From positions 6,014,844-6,078,843 of the forward strand of contig NZ_CP149822.1 of the NCBI RefSeq assembly GCF_038396755.1: DNA of 64,000 nucleotides, in the 5' to 3' direction. The translations under genes were made by a program, and so were the position numbers. Below the pieces are notes generated by a model, which was not told the origin of the DNA, did no database searches, and saw only the letters and a program-made list of their open reading frames with translations. This document shows, one piece after another, positions 8,941 to 17,674 of this stretch; the first letter of the stretch is position 1, and each line of letters starts with the position of its first letter. The DNA comes from Chitinophaga pollutisoli. Its GTDB lineage: Bacteria > Bacteroidota > Bacteroidia > Chitinophagales > Chitinophagaceae.

Positions 8941-9882
8941 CTACTTCACTTTTCTATACTGCTCCTGCTCCCATGCGCGCAATAAGAATCCTTCCTTATT
9001 GAATATCATGTCTACCGGTGCGTTTTCGTCCCAGAAAAAGAGGGTTTCCGAAGCCGCTTTCACTGATTCGCGGTGCTGCCCGGCGCTCAGCTGCAACCCG
9101 TTCGCTATCGCGGTAACCACTACAGTATCGTTGCTGCCGCTGCGGACATACCTGCCCGCCAATTTCCCCAGTTTGCCGGCGTCTACATCCACCTGCCGGA
9201 AGCGGTGGCGGCGCTGCGCCAGCAGCCAGGTATAGAGGCTGTCGTTGTTATAGGTTTCCGTCCAGCTGTCGTGCCCTGCTTCGGGGTACACGGTAAACTT
9301 AACGCCCGGCTGATAAGGTTTCAGGGCGTCGATCATGCGTGCGCTGGCGCTGAGTTGTACCACGTTGTCTTTGGCGCCGTGGAAGCACCACACGGGCACG
9401 TAACGCATCTTCCAGGCCGTTTCCGGTTGCCCGCCGCCGCAGATAGGCGCGAGGGCCGCCAGTTCGTTGGGATACCGGGACGCGAACTCCCAGCTGCCGA
9501 ATCCTCCCATGCTGAGGCCCGTCAGGTATACCCGGTCGGCGTCCACCCGGTGGTTTTTCTTCAGGTCGAGCAGCAGTTTGTGCAACATGCCTGGATCCCA
9601 GCCGCCCTGGTCCGATTGTGGCGACACAACGATTAAAGGATATTTCTTACCGGCTTCCACCAGTTTGGGAGGCCCGTGCATTTTCACTTTCTCCAGATCC
9701 ATCCCACGTTCGCCCGAACCATGCAGGAAAATCAGCAATGGCCAGCGCCGGGAGGTATCTGCATCATATCCTTCCGGCAATGCCAGCAGGTAACGCAATT
9801 CAATAGTTAATTTCGCGGGAGACTGCTGTGCGGACGCATGCAGGCCCAGCAGCAGCAACAGGGGTACAAATAGATGTTTCAT
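8941..9882 (-). CDS. Secreted alpha/beta-hydrolase, carboxylesterase / prolyl-oligopeptidase-like
   Basis: 313 residues with a signal peptide ending ASAQQ. The fold is clear: oxyanion-loop region LLIFLHGSGERG, nucleophile elbow GLSMGGFG (Ser ~135), acid region WCFHGAKDNVV and catalytic His in PEAGHDSW. It resembles PHB-depolymerase/phospholipase-carboxylesterase-like proteins of Bacteroidota. The last ~75 residues (LAGRYVRSGSNDTVVVTAIANGLQL) look like a small beta domain appended to the hydrolase. Probably a periplasmic esterase of unknown substrate. Confidence 0.87.
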   Translation of the reverse strand: MKHLFVPLLLLLGLHASAQQSPAKLTIELRYLLALPEGYDADTSRRWPLLIFLHGSGERGMDLEKVKMHGPPKLVEAGKKYPLIVVSPQSDQGGWDPGMLHKLLLDLKKNHRVDADRVYLTGLSMGGFGSWEFASRYPNELAALAPICGGGQPETAWKMRYVPVWCFHGAKDNVVQLSASARMIDALKPYQPGVKFTVYPEAGHDSWTETYNNDSLYTWLLAQRRHRFRQVDVDAGKLGKLAGRYVRSGSNDTVVVTAIANGLQLSAGQHRESVKAASETLFFWDENAPVDMIFNKEGFLLRAWEQEQYRKVK

Positions 9883-9995
9883 AACAGGAATTTACGCAAT
9901 CCCCCGGGCTTTTTATACTACGGCCGTTACAGAATTTTTGGGTGGGAAAGTTGGCATGGCCCGGATATTGCGGCTTGCAGGTAAACCTTATCACC

Positions 9996-10433
9996 ATGGA
10001 CAAGATCAAGGCATTTTTCCAGGCATATGAACAACGATTCATGGATGGCCTGTCGGGCAAGCCGCAAGACGTGGAAGCCTTCGCCGGCGCATTCGCGGAT
10101 TATTTCGTGGAATCATCCCCAGTGGGCGTACAGGGCGGAAAAAACGATGACTCCTTCCGGAAAGCGATGACAGAAGGCTATGATTACTACCGGAAAATCG
10201 GCACCAAATCCATGCAAATGACGGGCCTCGATGTCACCAAAATCAATGATACCCATTGCATCGCAAGGGTACATTGGGATTCCACTTACGATAAGAAAGG
10301 TGAAACGGTACGGATCGAATTCGACGTGTGGTACATATTGACTTCCGTTTCCGGCGACTACAAGATATTCGCTTACGTTACCGGTGATGAACAAAAAGTA
10401 CTGCGCGAACATGGATTGATTCCGGAAAGTTGA
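9996..10433 (+). CDS. NTF2/SnoaL-like protein
   Basis: 145 residues from ATG 9996 (MDKIKAFFQAYEQRF); a longer in-frame start at 9942 adds 18 residues unlike the family. The amphipathic N-terminal helices, FADYFVESSPVGVQGGKND and the final strands (FDVWYILTSVSGDYKIFAYVTGDEQ) fit the cone-shaped NTF2-like fold. No signal peptide, so cytoplasmic. Function unknown. It precedes the DciA-like gene by 34 bp. Confidence 0.78.
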   Translation: MDKIKAFFQAYEQRFMDGLSGKPQDVEAFAGAFADYFVESSPVGVQGGKNDDSFRKAMTEGYDYYRKIGTKSMQMTGLDVTKINDTHCIARVHWDSTYDKKGETVRIEFDVWYILTSVSGDYKIFAYVTGDEQKVLREHGLIPES

Positions 10434-10467
10434 TGGCGTCCCCGAAAAATGTCGCTACATTTGCGCT

Positions 10468-10755
10468 ATGCGAAACAATCTTGTCAGCATGGGCGACGCC
10501 CTGCGGGAGTATCTCAATAAAAGCCGTCTCAAACCGCGCCTCATGGAGGTGCGTATCCAGGAAAACTGGGAGCAGGTGGTGGGTAAAACCATCGCGAGGT
10601 ACACTGAAAGCGTTCACCTGTACGATGGCAAGCTGGTGATTGTTACTACGGTAGCACCCCTCAAGCAGGAGCTGAATTATTCCAAAGACCGGATCGCCGG
10701 ACTGGTGAATGATATGCTGGGGGAAAAAGTAGTGACGGAAGTGATCATCCGTTAA
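10468..10755 (+). CDS. DUF721/DciA-like protein
   Basis: 95 residues. The sequence WEQVVGKTIARYTESVHLYDGKLVIVTTVAPLKQELNYSK is the DUF721 signature. In bacteria lacking DnaC/DnaI, DciA-type DUF721 proteins help load the replicative helicase; whether this short Bacteroidota form does so is inference. A consensus -7 element TACATTTG at 10456-10463 sits only 4 bp before the ATG, so a transcript from it would be nearly leaderless or would start translation at the ATG at 10489. Its 3' end overlaps the convergent DUF4252 gene by 11 bp. Confidence 0.88.
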   Translation: MRNNLVSMGDALREYLNKSRLKPRLMEVRIQENWEQVVGKTIARYTESVHLYDGKLVIVTTVAPLKQELNYSKDRIAGLVNDMLGEKVVTEVIIR

Positions 10756-11275
10756 CCGTGACCTTCACATCATTGGAAATCGCCTGAACAATTTTGGAAA
10801 GATCGTCCATCGTGAGTTTGGTGCGTAGGTGCATCATCATCATATCTCCTTCTTCCTGTACAAGCACCACTAAATTATCGATCCTGTCTTCATTTTTGCC
10901 GTTGCTGAGCAGGTGGACATTGGCGTTTTTGTGACGGATTTCCGCCAGCAGTTCGAACTTGTTGTTTAGCTCCAGCTTTTGTTTCAGGCCGTTAATCGTT
11001 TCGCTGGAAAATGTGCCATAGTCCATATCGAGCGCATAGAATCTTACCCTTCTCACTTTTTTCAATGCCCATTTAATGTCTTTCATACTGCCGTCGAAAG
11101 CATGGTCGGGAATGAACCAGCTGACTACGCGGAACGTGAGGAAGCCGAGGCCGATTTTATGGGTAGACGCTACGTCGTAATGCTGTACCATGAACTGGCG
11201 GAGCGTTTTACGCTGCGCGTTGGCGGTGGTGGCAAACAAGATGCATGCGGTGGCGGCGATAATGGAGCGAATCAT
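10745..11275 (-). CDS. DUF4252 domain-containing protein (second copy of pair)
   Basis: 176 residues with a signal peptide ending TTANA. The mature part has the DUF4252 pattern: FMVQHYDV near the start, VRRVRFYALDMDYG in the middle, and the C-terminal DNLVVLVQEEGDMMMMHLRTKLTMDDLSKIVQAI. It is the last gene of the ECF sigma / anti-sigma / DUF4252 / DUF4252 operon. The family is Bacteroidota-specific and uncharacterised; location is probably periplasmic or lipid-anchored. Confidence 0.87.
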   Translation of the reverse strand: MIRSIIAATACILFATTANAQRKTLRQFMVQHYDVASTHKIGLGFLTFRVVSWFIPDHAFDGSMKDIKWALKKVRRVRFYALDMDYGTFSSETINGLKQKLELNNKFELLAEIRHKNANVHLLSNGKNEDRIDNLVVLVQEEGDMMMMHLRTKLTMDDLSKIVQAISNDVKVTVNG

Positions 11276-11358
11276 GGATGTTTGTTTTTTCAGGTAAAGG
11301 ATGGATGGGAGGAAAAGCGGCCGCGGATGGAAGACGGCGGCTTGTCCGGTTCATAAGG

Positions 11359-11910
11359 TCATTTCTTGCCTTTGGGTCCTTTCGGTCCCTTGCTGTCGAG
11401 CTTGCCCAGGTTTTCGAACCCGTCGATATTCATGTTGCCCGCGATCTCGGAAATCTCTTCGATGGAGAAATCTCCCATCAGCAAAAGCGCCAGGAACTCG
11501 TTCGTACTGCCCACGAGCATCACCAGCTCGGCGATGTTGCCTTTGGTGTTCTCGCGGACCATGAACTTCAGGTCGGTGTCTTTGTCGCGCAGGCTCATCA
11601 GTTCTTCCATACCCGATGTCAGGAACTGGGCGGCTTCGCGATACAGGCGCTGGCCGTCTTTGGTGTCTTCCTTGATCAGGATGCGCAGGCCTTTAAGCTT
11701 GCTGGCCAGGGACAATACCTTTTTGGCGTCCGGGTCGTCGGCACTCACTTTCGAAAACATGGAAAACATTTTCGGCGTGATGTTGATGACGGTGAAAGAC
11801 TGGTCGTTCTGGTACTTCTGGAAGAACTTGTCGATGGTGGTTTGCGCCAGGGCCAGCTGGCTGCTGCACAATAGGCATAGTAAGGCGACCAGTGGAATGA
11901 GACGTTTCAT
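11359..11910 (-). CDS. DUF4252 domain-containing protein (first copy of pair)
   Basis: 183 residues, signal peptide ending LALAQ. Motifs: TIDKFFQKYQNDQSFTVINITPKMFSMFS, LKGLRILIKEDTKDG and AELVMLVGSTNEFLALLLMGDFSIEEISEIA, the last being the conserved DUF4252 end. A basic tail with SKGPKGPKGKK closes the protein. It lies 52 bp after the putative anti-sigma gene and 83 bp before its paralogue. Confidence 0.87.
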   Translation of the reverse strand: MKRLIPLVALLCLLCSSQLALAQTTIDKFFQKYQNDQSFTVINITPKMFSMFSKVSADDPDAKKVLSLASKLKGLRILIKEDTKDGQRLYREAAQFLTSGMEELMSLRDKDTDLKFMVRENTKGNIAELVMLVGSTNEFLALLLMGDFSIEEISEIAGNMNIDGFENLGKLDSKGPKGPKGKK

Positions 11911-11962
11911 GTGAAAAAAATTAGTGAATCAATCAAGGTTATAATCATACTAGAATGGGCGT

Positions 11963-12466
11963 TTAATTTTTGCCTTCCACGATGCTGGTGGCTTCGTTGA
12001 AATAGGCGATTTTCTGCATTTCGTTCTTGCCGCGGTTCAGGTTTTTGGACAGCAGCTGCAGCGCGCGCTGCGTTTGCTCATACGCCAGCTTCGGATCAGA
12101 ATAGGTATCTGCGAAAACCATCGCGCCGCCGGTCTGCTTATCGCGGAAGCTGTCTGCTGAATACAATAATCCGGCCGCTACGAGCACCGCCGCCGCATAT
12201 TTCATCCAGCCCTGCCAGATAGACCGGACGATGGCGGGTTGCTGGGGCTCGTCCCAGGGTGCGGGTTTGTCGGTAAACAGTTCGGGCATGTCGGGCACCG
12301 CGCTGCAATCGTTGAAGTATTGGAACAGCGGGGACGCTTCCTGGAGGTCTGCCGGCAACGTTCCCTCATGGCCGGCGTAAAATACGCGCAGCGCCGCTTC
12401 CTCCTCTTCCGTGCTCTCGCAGGCCCAGTACTTGTTCAGTAATGCCCTGATGTCATTGTATTCCAT
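11963..12466 (-). CDS. Putative anti-sigma factor, single-pass membrane protein
   Basis: 167 residues. The N-terminal ~80 residues are acidic and helical (NDIRALLNKYWACESTEEEEAALRVFYAGHEG), like the zinc-free cytoplasmic part of Bacteroidota anti-sigma proteins. One membrane segment follows (WMKYAAAVLVAAGLLYSAD, ~residues 87-105), then a ~60-residue outer domain with a helix (YEQTQRALQLLSKNLNRG). The start overlaps the sigma gene by 14 bp, indicating translational coupling. The anti-sigma role is inferred from position and topology, not from a named domain. Confidence 0.75.
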   Translation of the reverse strand: MEYNDIRALLNKYWACESTEEEEAALRVFYAGHEGTLPADLQEASPLFQYFNDCSAVPDMPELFTDKPAPWDEPQQPAIVRSIWQGWMKYAAAVLVAAGLLYSADSFRDKQTGGAMVFADTYSDPKLAYEQTQRALQLLSKNLNRGKNEMQKIAYFNEATSIVEGKN

Positions 12467-12968
12467 ATACTTGCAGGTTTTGTAACTGCTCGCGAACGGT
12501 TTTCCGCGCGCGGTGCAGGTTGATTTTTACTTCCGCCAGGCCGATTTCCAGCATGTCGGAGATTTCCTGGTAACTTAATCCATCCATATCCCGGAGCTGC
12601 AATACCGTCCGGTATTTTTCCGGGAGCCTCGCGATGGCCGCGTGCACCCGGCGCATCATGTCGCTTTTTTCGGCGTGCTGGTGCGGCGTCTGGTGGACCG
12701 ACGGCACCTCGCCCGCCCGGTCCAGATCGTCGGTGATCCGGTATTTGCGGCTCTTCAGCCGGTCGAGCGCCACATTGCGCGTGATCCGCATGCACCAGGC
12801 CTCCAGGCTTTGCAGCTCCGGCATCTTCTCCCGGTTGTTCCACACCCGGATGAAGGCATCCTGGACAACATCCTTCGCATCCTCCTCATTACCGAGCAGG
12901 CGGAAAGCAAAGCAGTAAAGCTTTTGCCTGAAAGGAAGGATGAGGGACTGAAATGCGCTGGATGTCAT
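12453..12968 (-). CDS. RNA polymerase sigma factor, ECF subfamily
   Basis: 171 residues. Region 2: LYCFAFRLLGNEEDAKDVVQDAFIRVWNN, followed by EAWCMRITRNVALDRLKSRK. Region 4: LPEKYRTVLQLRDMDGLSYQEISDMLEIGLAEVKINLHRARKTVRE. It directs RNA polymerase to a dedicated promoter set, presumably when the downstream membrane protein releases it. First gene of the reverse-strand four-gene module with DUF4252 proteins. Confidence 0.95.
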   Translation of the reverse strand: MTSSAFQSLILPFRQKLYCFAFRLLGNEEDAKDVVQDAFIRVWNNREKMPELQSLEAWCMRITRNVALDRLKSRKYRITDDLDRAGEVPSVHQTPHQHAEKSDMMRRVHAAIARLPEKYRTVLQLRDMDGLSYQEISDMLEIGLAEVKINLHRARKTVREQLQNLQVYGIQ

Positions 12969-13080
12969 ATTGGTTTTTAGAATGGCAGAAGGAGGCGGTT
13001 CCTTCGGTGTTACAAAAAGAAGACGACTGCCAAAAACGTTTGTTACAAAATAAAAGGAAAATTTTTTCCGAAGCTGTAAA

Positions 13081-14139
13081 TCAATTAGTTAGTCTGATGC
13101 GTGGGTCGATGAGGCTGTAGAGGAGGTCTGCCAGCAGGTTGATGATTACGAAAACGCCGGCGGTAAACAGCACAGCGCCCATCACTACGGGGAAGTCGAA
13201 TTTCTCCAGGGCGTCTACCGTCACTTTGCCGATCCCCTTCCACCCGAAAATATACTCCACGAAAAACGCCCCGGCCAGCAGCTCGGCGAACCAGCCGGTG
13301 ATGGCGGTGATCACGGGATTGAGGGCGTTGCGGAGCGCATGCCCGAACAGCACCGCCCGGCGGCGGAGCCCCTTGGCGTAGGCGGTCCGGATATAATCCT
13401 GGTTCAGCACGTCGAGCATGGCGCTGCGCGTGAGCTGTACGATAATGGCCAGCGGCCTGATGCCCAGCGTGAGCGCGGGCAGCACCAGGTTACCCAGGTT
13501 CAGCACCCGGCCCCGGAACGGATCGATGTCGTAAAGGCTTCCGGTCATATGAAGCCCCGTCCAGTCTGCCAGCACAAACCCGAAAAGGTACGCCAGCACG
13601 ATCCCCGCGAAGAACGACGGCGCCGAAATGCCCGTCACGCTCGCGAATACGGCCCCGGTATCCATCCAGGTGTTTTGTTTCACGGCGGATATAATCCCCA
13701 GCGCAATGCCCGCCACGGTAGCGAAGATCATCGCGGCCAGCGCCAGCACCAGGGTGCCCGGCAAGGCCTCCGTGAGGATCTCCCAAACGGGCTTCTTGCT
13801 TTGGTAGCTGCGGCGGAGGTTGGGCGTTTTCAACACCAGGTCGCTGGATTCCCCGACGGGGAACAGGGCCAGCGCGCCTGGGGTTTCCTTATATTCGGTG
13901 TCGGACAGCACGCCGATGGGTGACAGATCATTCACATAGTAAAGAAACTGTACGCCCACCGGCTTGTCCAGGTGCAGTTCCTTCCGTACGTTCTCCAGGC
14001 TGGCCACGTCGGTCCGCTGGCCCAGCGTCATCCGCGCCGGATCGGCGGGCAGCACGTTGAACAGCAGGAACACGACGCCCACCACACCGAAGAGCACGAG
14101 CAGGCCGTAGCCCGTTTTACGGAAGAAGAATCGCAGCAT
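13081..14139 (-). CDS. Peptide/nickel-type ABC transporter permease (DppB/OppB family)
   Basis: 352 residues. The N-terminal membrane segment RKTGYGLLVLFGVVGVVFLLFNVLP and LPADPARMTLGQR are typical of the DppB/OppB family. The EAA loop that contacts the ATPase is YIRTAYAKGLRRRAVLFGHALRNALNPVIT. About six membrane segments are visible, ending LLADLLYSLIDPRIRL. The partner permease, ATPases and binding protein are not here, so this subunit is solitary. It follows the BT_3928-type gene by 5 bp. Confidence 0.93.
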   Translation of the reverse strand: MLRFFFRKTGYGLLVLFGVVGVVFLLFNVLPADPARMTLGQRTDVASLENVRKELHLDKPVGVQFLYYVNDLSPIGVLSDTEYKETPGALALFPVGESSDLVLKTPNLRRSYQSKKPVWEILTEALPGTLVLALAAMIFATVAGIALGIISAVKQNTWMDTGAVFASVTGISAPSFFAGIVLAYLFGFVLADWTGLHMTGSLYDIDPFRGRVLNLGNLVLPALTLGIRPLAIIVQLTRSAMLDVLNQDYIRTAYAKGLRRRAVLFGHALRNALNPVITAITGWFAELLAGAFFVEYIFGWKGIGKVTVDALEKFDFPVVMGAVLFTAGVFVIINLLADLLYSLIDPRIRLTN

Positions 14140-14144
14140 AGTGC

Positions 14145-15233
14145 TTACGGGATATCGTTATAATGATATTTGGCTTTAATAGTGCCTTTTTCCAGGATGA
14201 TCAGGCAGGGATTGCTGCGGCCAGCCGTTTTGATGGCGGTGCCGTCCATCTGCAGGAAATCGAAATGAATCCCGCGGTTGGCCTTGAACTGCTCAACGGC
14301 GGCCTGGCTGGAGCTGGTTACGCCCATCAGCACGATCTTCCCTTCCGCCGCCTGCTTTTCATACGCCTGCATCTTCGCTTCCCAACCTTTACCGGCTTTG
14401 GTTACGTCGAGGACGAGGAAGAGGTACATGGGCAGGGGCTCGTTCAGTATGCCGCTGTTCATGTTGTTGCCGTTGAAGTCGTTCAGGATGAAATCCTTGA
14501 TCGGCGGTTCGGCGTTGCCTTTCTTAATGAGCTTGTCTTTCCGGTCCACGAACACCCAGGTCGTGTCCTGCCAGGGATAGTTTTCGGTAGTATATTCCTG
14601 CTGTTTGCCGTCTTTTTCATAAATCATCACGGTTTCGTACACGTCGGGCGTGGAGCCGGGAGGGGCTTTCATCTTTTCAGGGATATTGTTGCCGACTTTA
14701 TAAGGCAGGCAATCCACGATAGGCAGGTGCGACAAGGTGTACCATTGCAACACTACCGGGAACAGCACGGCGAAAATCATGATGCCGGCGTTGACTTTCG
14801 GCGCAAAGAGCGGCTGGATGCGTTTGTGGTAGATGAAGATCACGAGGATCATCACCAGCAGGATGATATCTTTCCAGAACGACTGGTCGGCCGTGAGCTT
14901 GATGCAGTCGCCAAAGCAGCCGCATTCGCGGATCAGGCCGCTGAAGAGGGCGAAGCCGGTCAGGAAAGTGAAGAAGATGATCAGTAATAAAAGCAGGAAC
15001 GAGAAGAAGCGCATGCGGTAGCCGATGAGCACGGCGAAGCCAGCGATGATCTCGAAAGCGTTCATGACCAGGGAAAGGGTCAGGGAAAAGGGGATCATGA
15101 AATGCATGTGCAGCACTTCAAAGAACTCGTCCATCTTGTAGCTGAGGCCCAACGGATCGTTGGCCTTGATCAGTCCGGAAAAGATGAACAGCACCCCTAC
15201 AACGATGCGAAAAATGGAGATGATTGGTTTCAT
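14145..15233 (-). CDS. BT_3928-type membrane protein (DoxX-like plus C-terminal domain)
   Basis: 362 residues. The N-terminal ~145 residues have four membrane helices of DoxX type (IVVGVLFIFSGLIKANDPLGLSYKMDEFF and FALFSGLIRECGCFGDC with the Cys pair). The C-terminal ~200 residues are soluble and resemble a thioredoxin-like fold (PMYLFLVLDVTKAG, GKIVLMGVTSSSQAAVEQF, SNPCLIILEKGTI) without an obvious CxxC. It sits between DUF1599 (20 bp upstream) and the permease, an association I recall from other Bacteroidota. Role unknown, perhaps membrane redox. Confidence 0.85.
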   Translation of the reverse strand: MKPIISIFRIVVGVLFIFSGLIKANDPLGLSYKMDEFFEVLHMHFMIPFSLTLSLVMNAFEIIAGFAVLIGYRMRFFSFLLLLLIIFFTFLTGFALFSGLIRECGCFGDCIKLTADQSFWKDIILLVMILVIFIYHKRIQPLFAPKVNAGIMIFAVLFPVVLQWYTLSHLPIVDCLPYKVGNNIPEKMKAPPGSTPDVYETVMIYEKDGKQQEYTTENYPWQDTTWVFVDRKDKLIKKGNAEPPIKDFILNDFNGNNMNSGILNEPLPMYLFLVLDVTKAGKGWEAKMQAYEKQAAEGKIVLMGVTSSSQAAVEQFKANRGIHFDFLQMDGTAIKTAGRSNPCLIILEKGTIKAKYHYNDIP

Positions 15234-15253
15234 AGTGGTTAAAGATAGGAATG

Positions 15254-15784
15254 TTAATGCTTTTCTTCAAGCAGGATGAGGGCGAAAACGGCATAGTTGA
15301 CGATGTCGACGTAATTGGCGTCTATCCCCTCCGAAATGAGGGTCTTACCATCGTTGCGCAATATTTGTTTGATACGGAGGAGCTTGGTGAGAATGAGGTC
15401 TACGAAGGATTCCTGGCTCATGGAGCGCCAGGCTTCGCCATAGTCGTGGTTTTTGGCTTCCATCACGGTGCGGATGAACGCGGCTTGTTCATCATATAAA
15501 ACCGACACCTTTTCGGCGGGCAGGTCGGTATAGATATCGTCGGCAGGCAATTGCAGCTGGATGAGGGCGATGACGCCGTAGTTGACAATGGCGCGGAATT
15601 CTCCGGCGATATCGTCGGCCACTTTCTGCACGCCGGTTTCCTGGATGGTGCGGATGCGCTGGGCTTTGATGAATATCTGGTCCACGATGGAAATGGGGCG
15701 CAGCACGCGCCAGGAAGTGCCGTAGTCTTTCGTCTTCTTGATGAAAATGTCCTTACTGCTGTCGATCACCTGCTGGTATGTCAT
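15254..15784 (-). CDS. DUF1599 domain-containing protein
   Basis: 176 residues. Two similar halves are visible, each with a DYGTSWR or DYGEAWR motif: KDIFIKKTKDYGTSWRVLRPISIVDQIFIKAQRIRTIQ and EAKNHDYGEAWRSMSQESFVDLILTKLLRIKQIL. This internal duplication is characteristic of the family, often listed as nucleotide modification-associated. First gene of a three-gene reverse-strand operon; divergent from folP with a 61-bp gap. Confidence 0.88.
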   Translation of the reverse strand: MTYQQVIDSSKDIFIKKTKDYGTSWRVLRPISIVDQIFIKAQRIRTIQETGVQKVADDIAGEFRAIVNYGVIALIQLQLPADDIYTDLPAEKVSVLYDEQAAFIRTVMEAKNHDYGEAWRSMSQESFVDLILTKLLRIKQILRNDGKTLISEGIDANYVDIVNYAVFALILLEEKH

Positions 15785-15845
15785 TCAATTGCTGGTTTAA
15801 ATTGCGTAAATTCGGGCGATATATCACTGTAATAATCATAGCCGC

Positions 15846-16706
15846 TTGCGTTTCAAAAGTACATCATTACGGAAAGATTTCACCATCCGTTGCCGGGGAA
15901 AGTTGCTGAGCCTGGCGGACCCCCTCGTGATGGGGATCATCAATGTCACCGACGATTCCTTTTATTCGGACAGCCGCAGCCGTGAGCTGCACGAATCCGT
16001 TTTACGGGCAGAAGCCCTGCTGGCCGACGGCGCCGCCATCCTCGATATCGGCGCGCAAAGCACCCGTCCGGGCGCCCCGGAAGTAGGCGCCGCCGAAGAA
16101 GCCGCGCGCCTGGTGCCCGCCATCCACGCCATTTTGTATAAATTCCCCGAAGCCGTGATCTCGGTAGATACCTACCATGCTTCCGTCGCCGAAAAGTGCA
16201 TCCTGGCGGGGGCTGCTATCGTGAACGACATCAGCGCCGGCGATATGGACCCGGAAATGATCCCCGTTGTGGCGGCACTGCAGGCGCCCTATATCGCCAT
16301 GCACATGCAGGGTACGCCGGCCACCATGCAAACGAACCCGCAGTACGAAGACGTGGTGCAGGAAGTGCTGGACTATTGCATCCGCAAAACGGAAGCTTGC
16401 CGGGCCGCCGGCATCCACGACGTGATCCTGGACCCGGGGTTCGGGTTCGGCAAAACATTGACGCACAATTACCAGCTGCTCCGCGAGATGGGAATGCTCC
16501 ACCTCGCCGGCGCCCCGATCCTCATAGGCGTGTCCCGGAAATCGATGGTGTATAAATTATTGGGAGCCACCCCCGCCGAAGCCCTGAACGGCACTACCGT
16601 ACTGCATACGGCCGCCCTGGAGCGGGGGGCGCACATTTTACGGGTGCATGATGTGAAAGCGGCCGTGGAAGCGGTTCGCATCGTTTCATTCATGGAAGGC
16701 GCGTAG
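15846..16706 (+). CDS. folP: Dihydropteroate synthase
   Basis: 286 residues if translation begins at TTG 15846; no ATG occurs before the conserved PLVMGIINVTDDSFYSDS, so an unusual start is needed. Further signatures are AILDIGAQSTRPGA, ISVDTYHASVAEKCILAGAAIVNDI, HMQGTPATMQ, ILDPGFGFGKT and ILIGVSRKSM. It condenses 4-aminobenzoate with 6-hydroxymethyl-7,8-dihydropterin diphosphate in folate synthesis and is the sulfonamide target. Followed 27 bp later by cdaA. Confidence 0.96.
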   Translation: MRFKSTSLRKDFTIRCRGKLLSLADPLVMGIINVTDDSFYSDSRSRELHESVLRAEALLADGAAILDIGAQSTRPGAPEVGAAEEAARLVPAIHAILYKFPEAVISVDTYHASVAEKCILAGAAIVNDISAGDMDPEMIPVVAALQAPYIAMHMQGTPATMQTNPQYEDVVQEVLDYCIRKTEACRAAGIHDVILDPGFGFGKTLTHNYQLLREMGMLHLAGAPILIGVSRKSMVYKLLGATPAEALNGTTVLHTAALERGAHILRVHDVKAAVEAVRIVSFMEGA

Positions 16707-16733
16707 TTGCCAAATATTTCTATTTTTACAGCT

Positions 16734-17543
16734 ATGAAGGATGTTTACCAATTTTACGGATTTGAGTTTCGATGGCTGAATGTAGTGGACCTGCTGATTG
16801 TGATTTTTCTCGTCATCCAGTTGTACCGCCTGCTAAAAGGCAGCCTCGCTTTCAATATCTTTATCGGACTGCTGATGGTATATGCAGCGTATTTTGCCGT
16901 GCGATCCCTGCAGATGCCGATTCTCACCAATATTCTAGAAAATTTCATCAACATCGGCCTGATCGCCATCATCATCATCTTCCAGCCCGAAATCCGGAAG
17001 TTTTTGCTGGTGCTGGGAAAGAAGACGCCACTGAGCAAGGATTCTTTCTTAACCAAACTGTTCCTACCCGACCGTTTCAAAAGCTACAAGGAGGAAGAAA
17101 ACATCATCAACGAGATCATCGTGGCGGCGGGGCATATGGCCGCGAGCCAGACGGGCGCATTGATCGTGATCTCCACCACCTACCGCGTGAAGTTCGACAC
17201 GGCGTCGAGCATCGCGATCGATGGCAACGTGAGCGCCAAACTGATAGAGAGCATTTTCGAGAAGAACAGTCCGCTGCACGACGGCGCGCTGATCATCGTC
17301 GGCAACAAGATCCTGGCGGCGAAGGTGATCCTGCCCATGTCGGAGAACCCGAACCTGCCCACGCGGATCGGGATGCGGCACCGGAGCGCGGTGGGCATCA
17401 CGGAGCATAGCGATAACCTGGCGATCATTGTATCAGAGGAGCGCGGAACGATCTCGTATGCGCAGGACGGGCAGCTGGTGCAGAATGTGCAGTTGGAAGA
17501 GTTGAAGGTGAAGTTGTACGAGGTGCTGGTAGACGGATTGTAA
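16734..17543 (+). CDS. cdaA: Diadenylate cyclase (c-di-AMP synthase)
   Basis: 269 residues from ATG 16734; the longer frame to 16707 overlaps folP's end and lacks family support. Three N-terminal membrane helices (DLLIVIFLVIQLYRLL, AFNIFIGLLMVYAAYFAV, NFINIGLIAIIIIF) precede the DAC domain. The catalytic motifs are complete: SPLHDGALIIVGNKI (DGA) and TRIGMRHRSAVGITE (RHR). It makes c-di-AMP from two ATP, a messenger for osmotic and cell-wall control. Pairing with folP is a recurrent Bacteroidota arrangement. Confidence 0.96.
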   Translation: MKDVYQFYGFEFRWLNVVDLLIVIFLVIQLYRLLKGSLAFNIFIGLLMVYAAYFAVRSLQMPILTNILENFINIGLIAIIIIFQPEIRKFLLVLGKKTPLSKDSFLTKLFLPDRFKSYKEEENIINEIIVAAGHMAASQTGALIVISTTYRVKFDTASSIAIDGNVSAKLIESIFEKNSPLHDGALIIVGNKILAAKVILPMSENPNLPTRIGMRHRSAVGITEHSDNLAIIVSEERGTISYAQDGQLVQNVQLEELKVKLYEVLVDGL

Positions 17544-17561
17544 AGGAATTTTTATGATAGG

Positions 17562-17591
17562 AAAATCCTCTCGGCCGGGGGGATTTTTTAT
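17562..17591 (+). terminator. Terminator of folP-cdaA
   Basis: A 9-bp stem (17562-17570 with 17579-17587, one T-G pair), an 8-nt loop and a T run to 17589, 18 bp after the cdaA stop. Confidence 0.7.
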
Positions 17592-17674
17592 TTGGCGGAA
17601 GGGTTAAAATACAAAGTCCTCCCTTTTTAGGGGGAGGATCTCTGTTTGGGGGGATGATGATAGTAATGATAATA

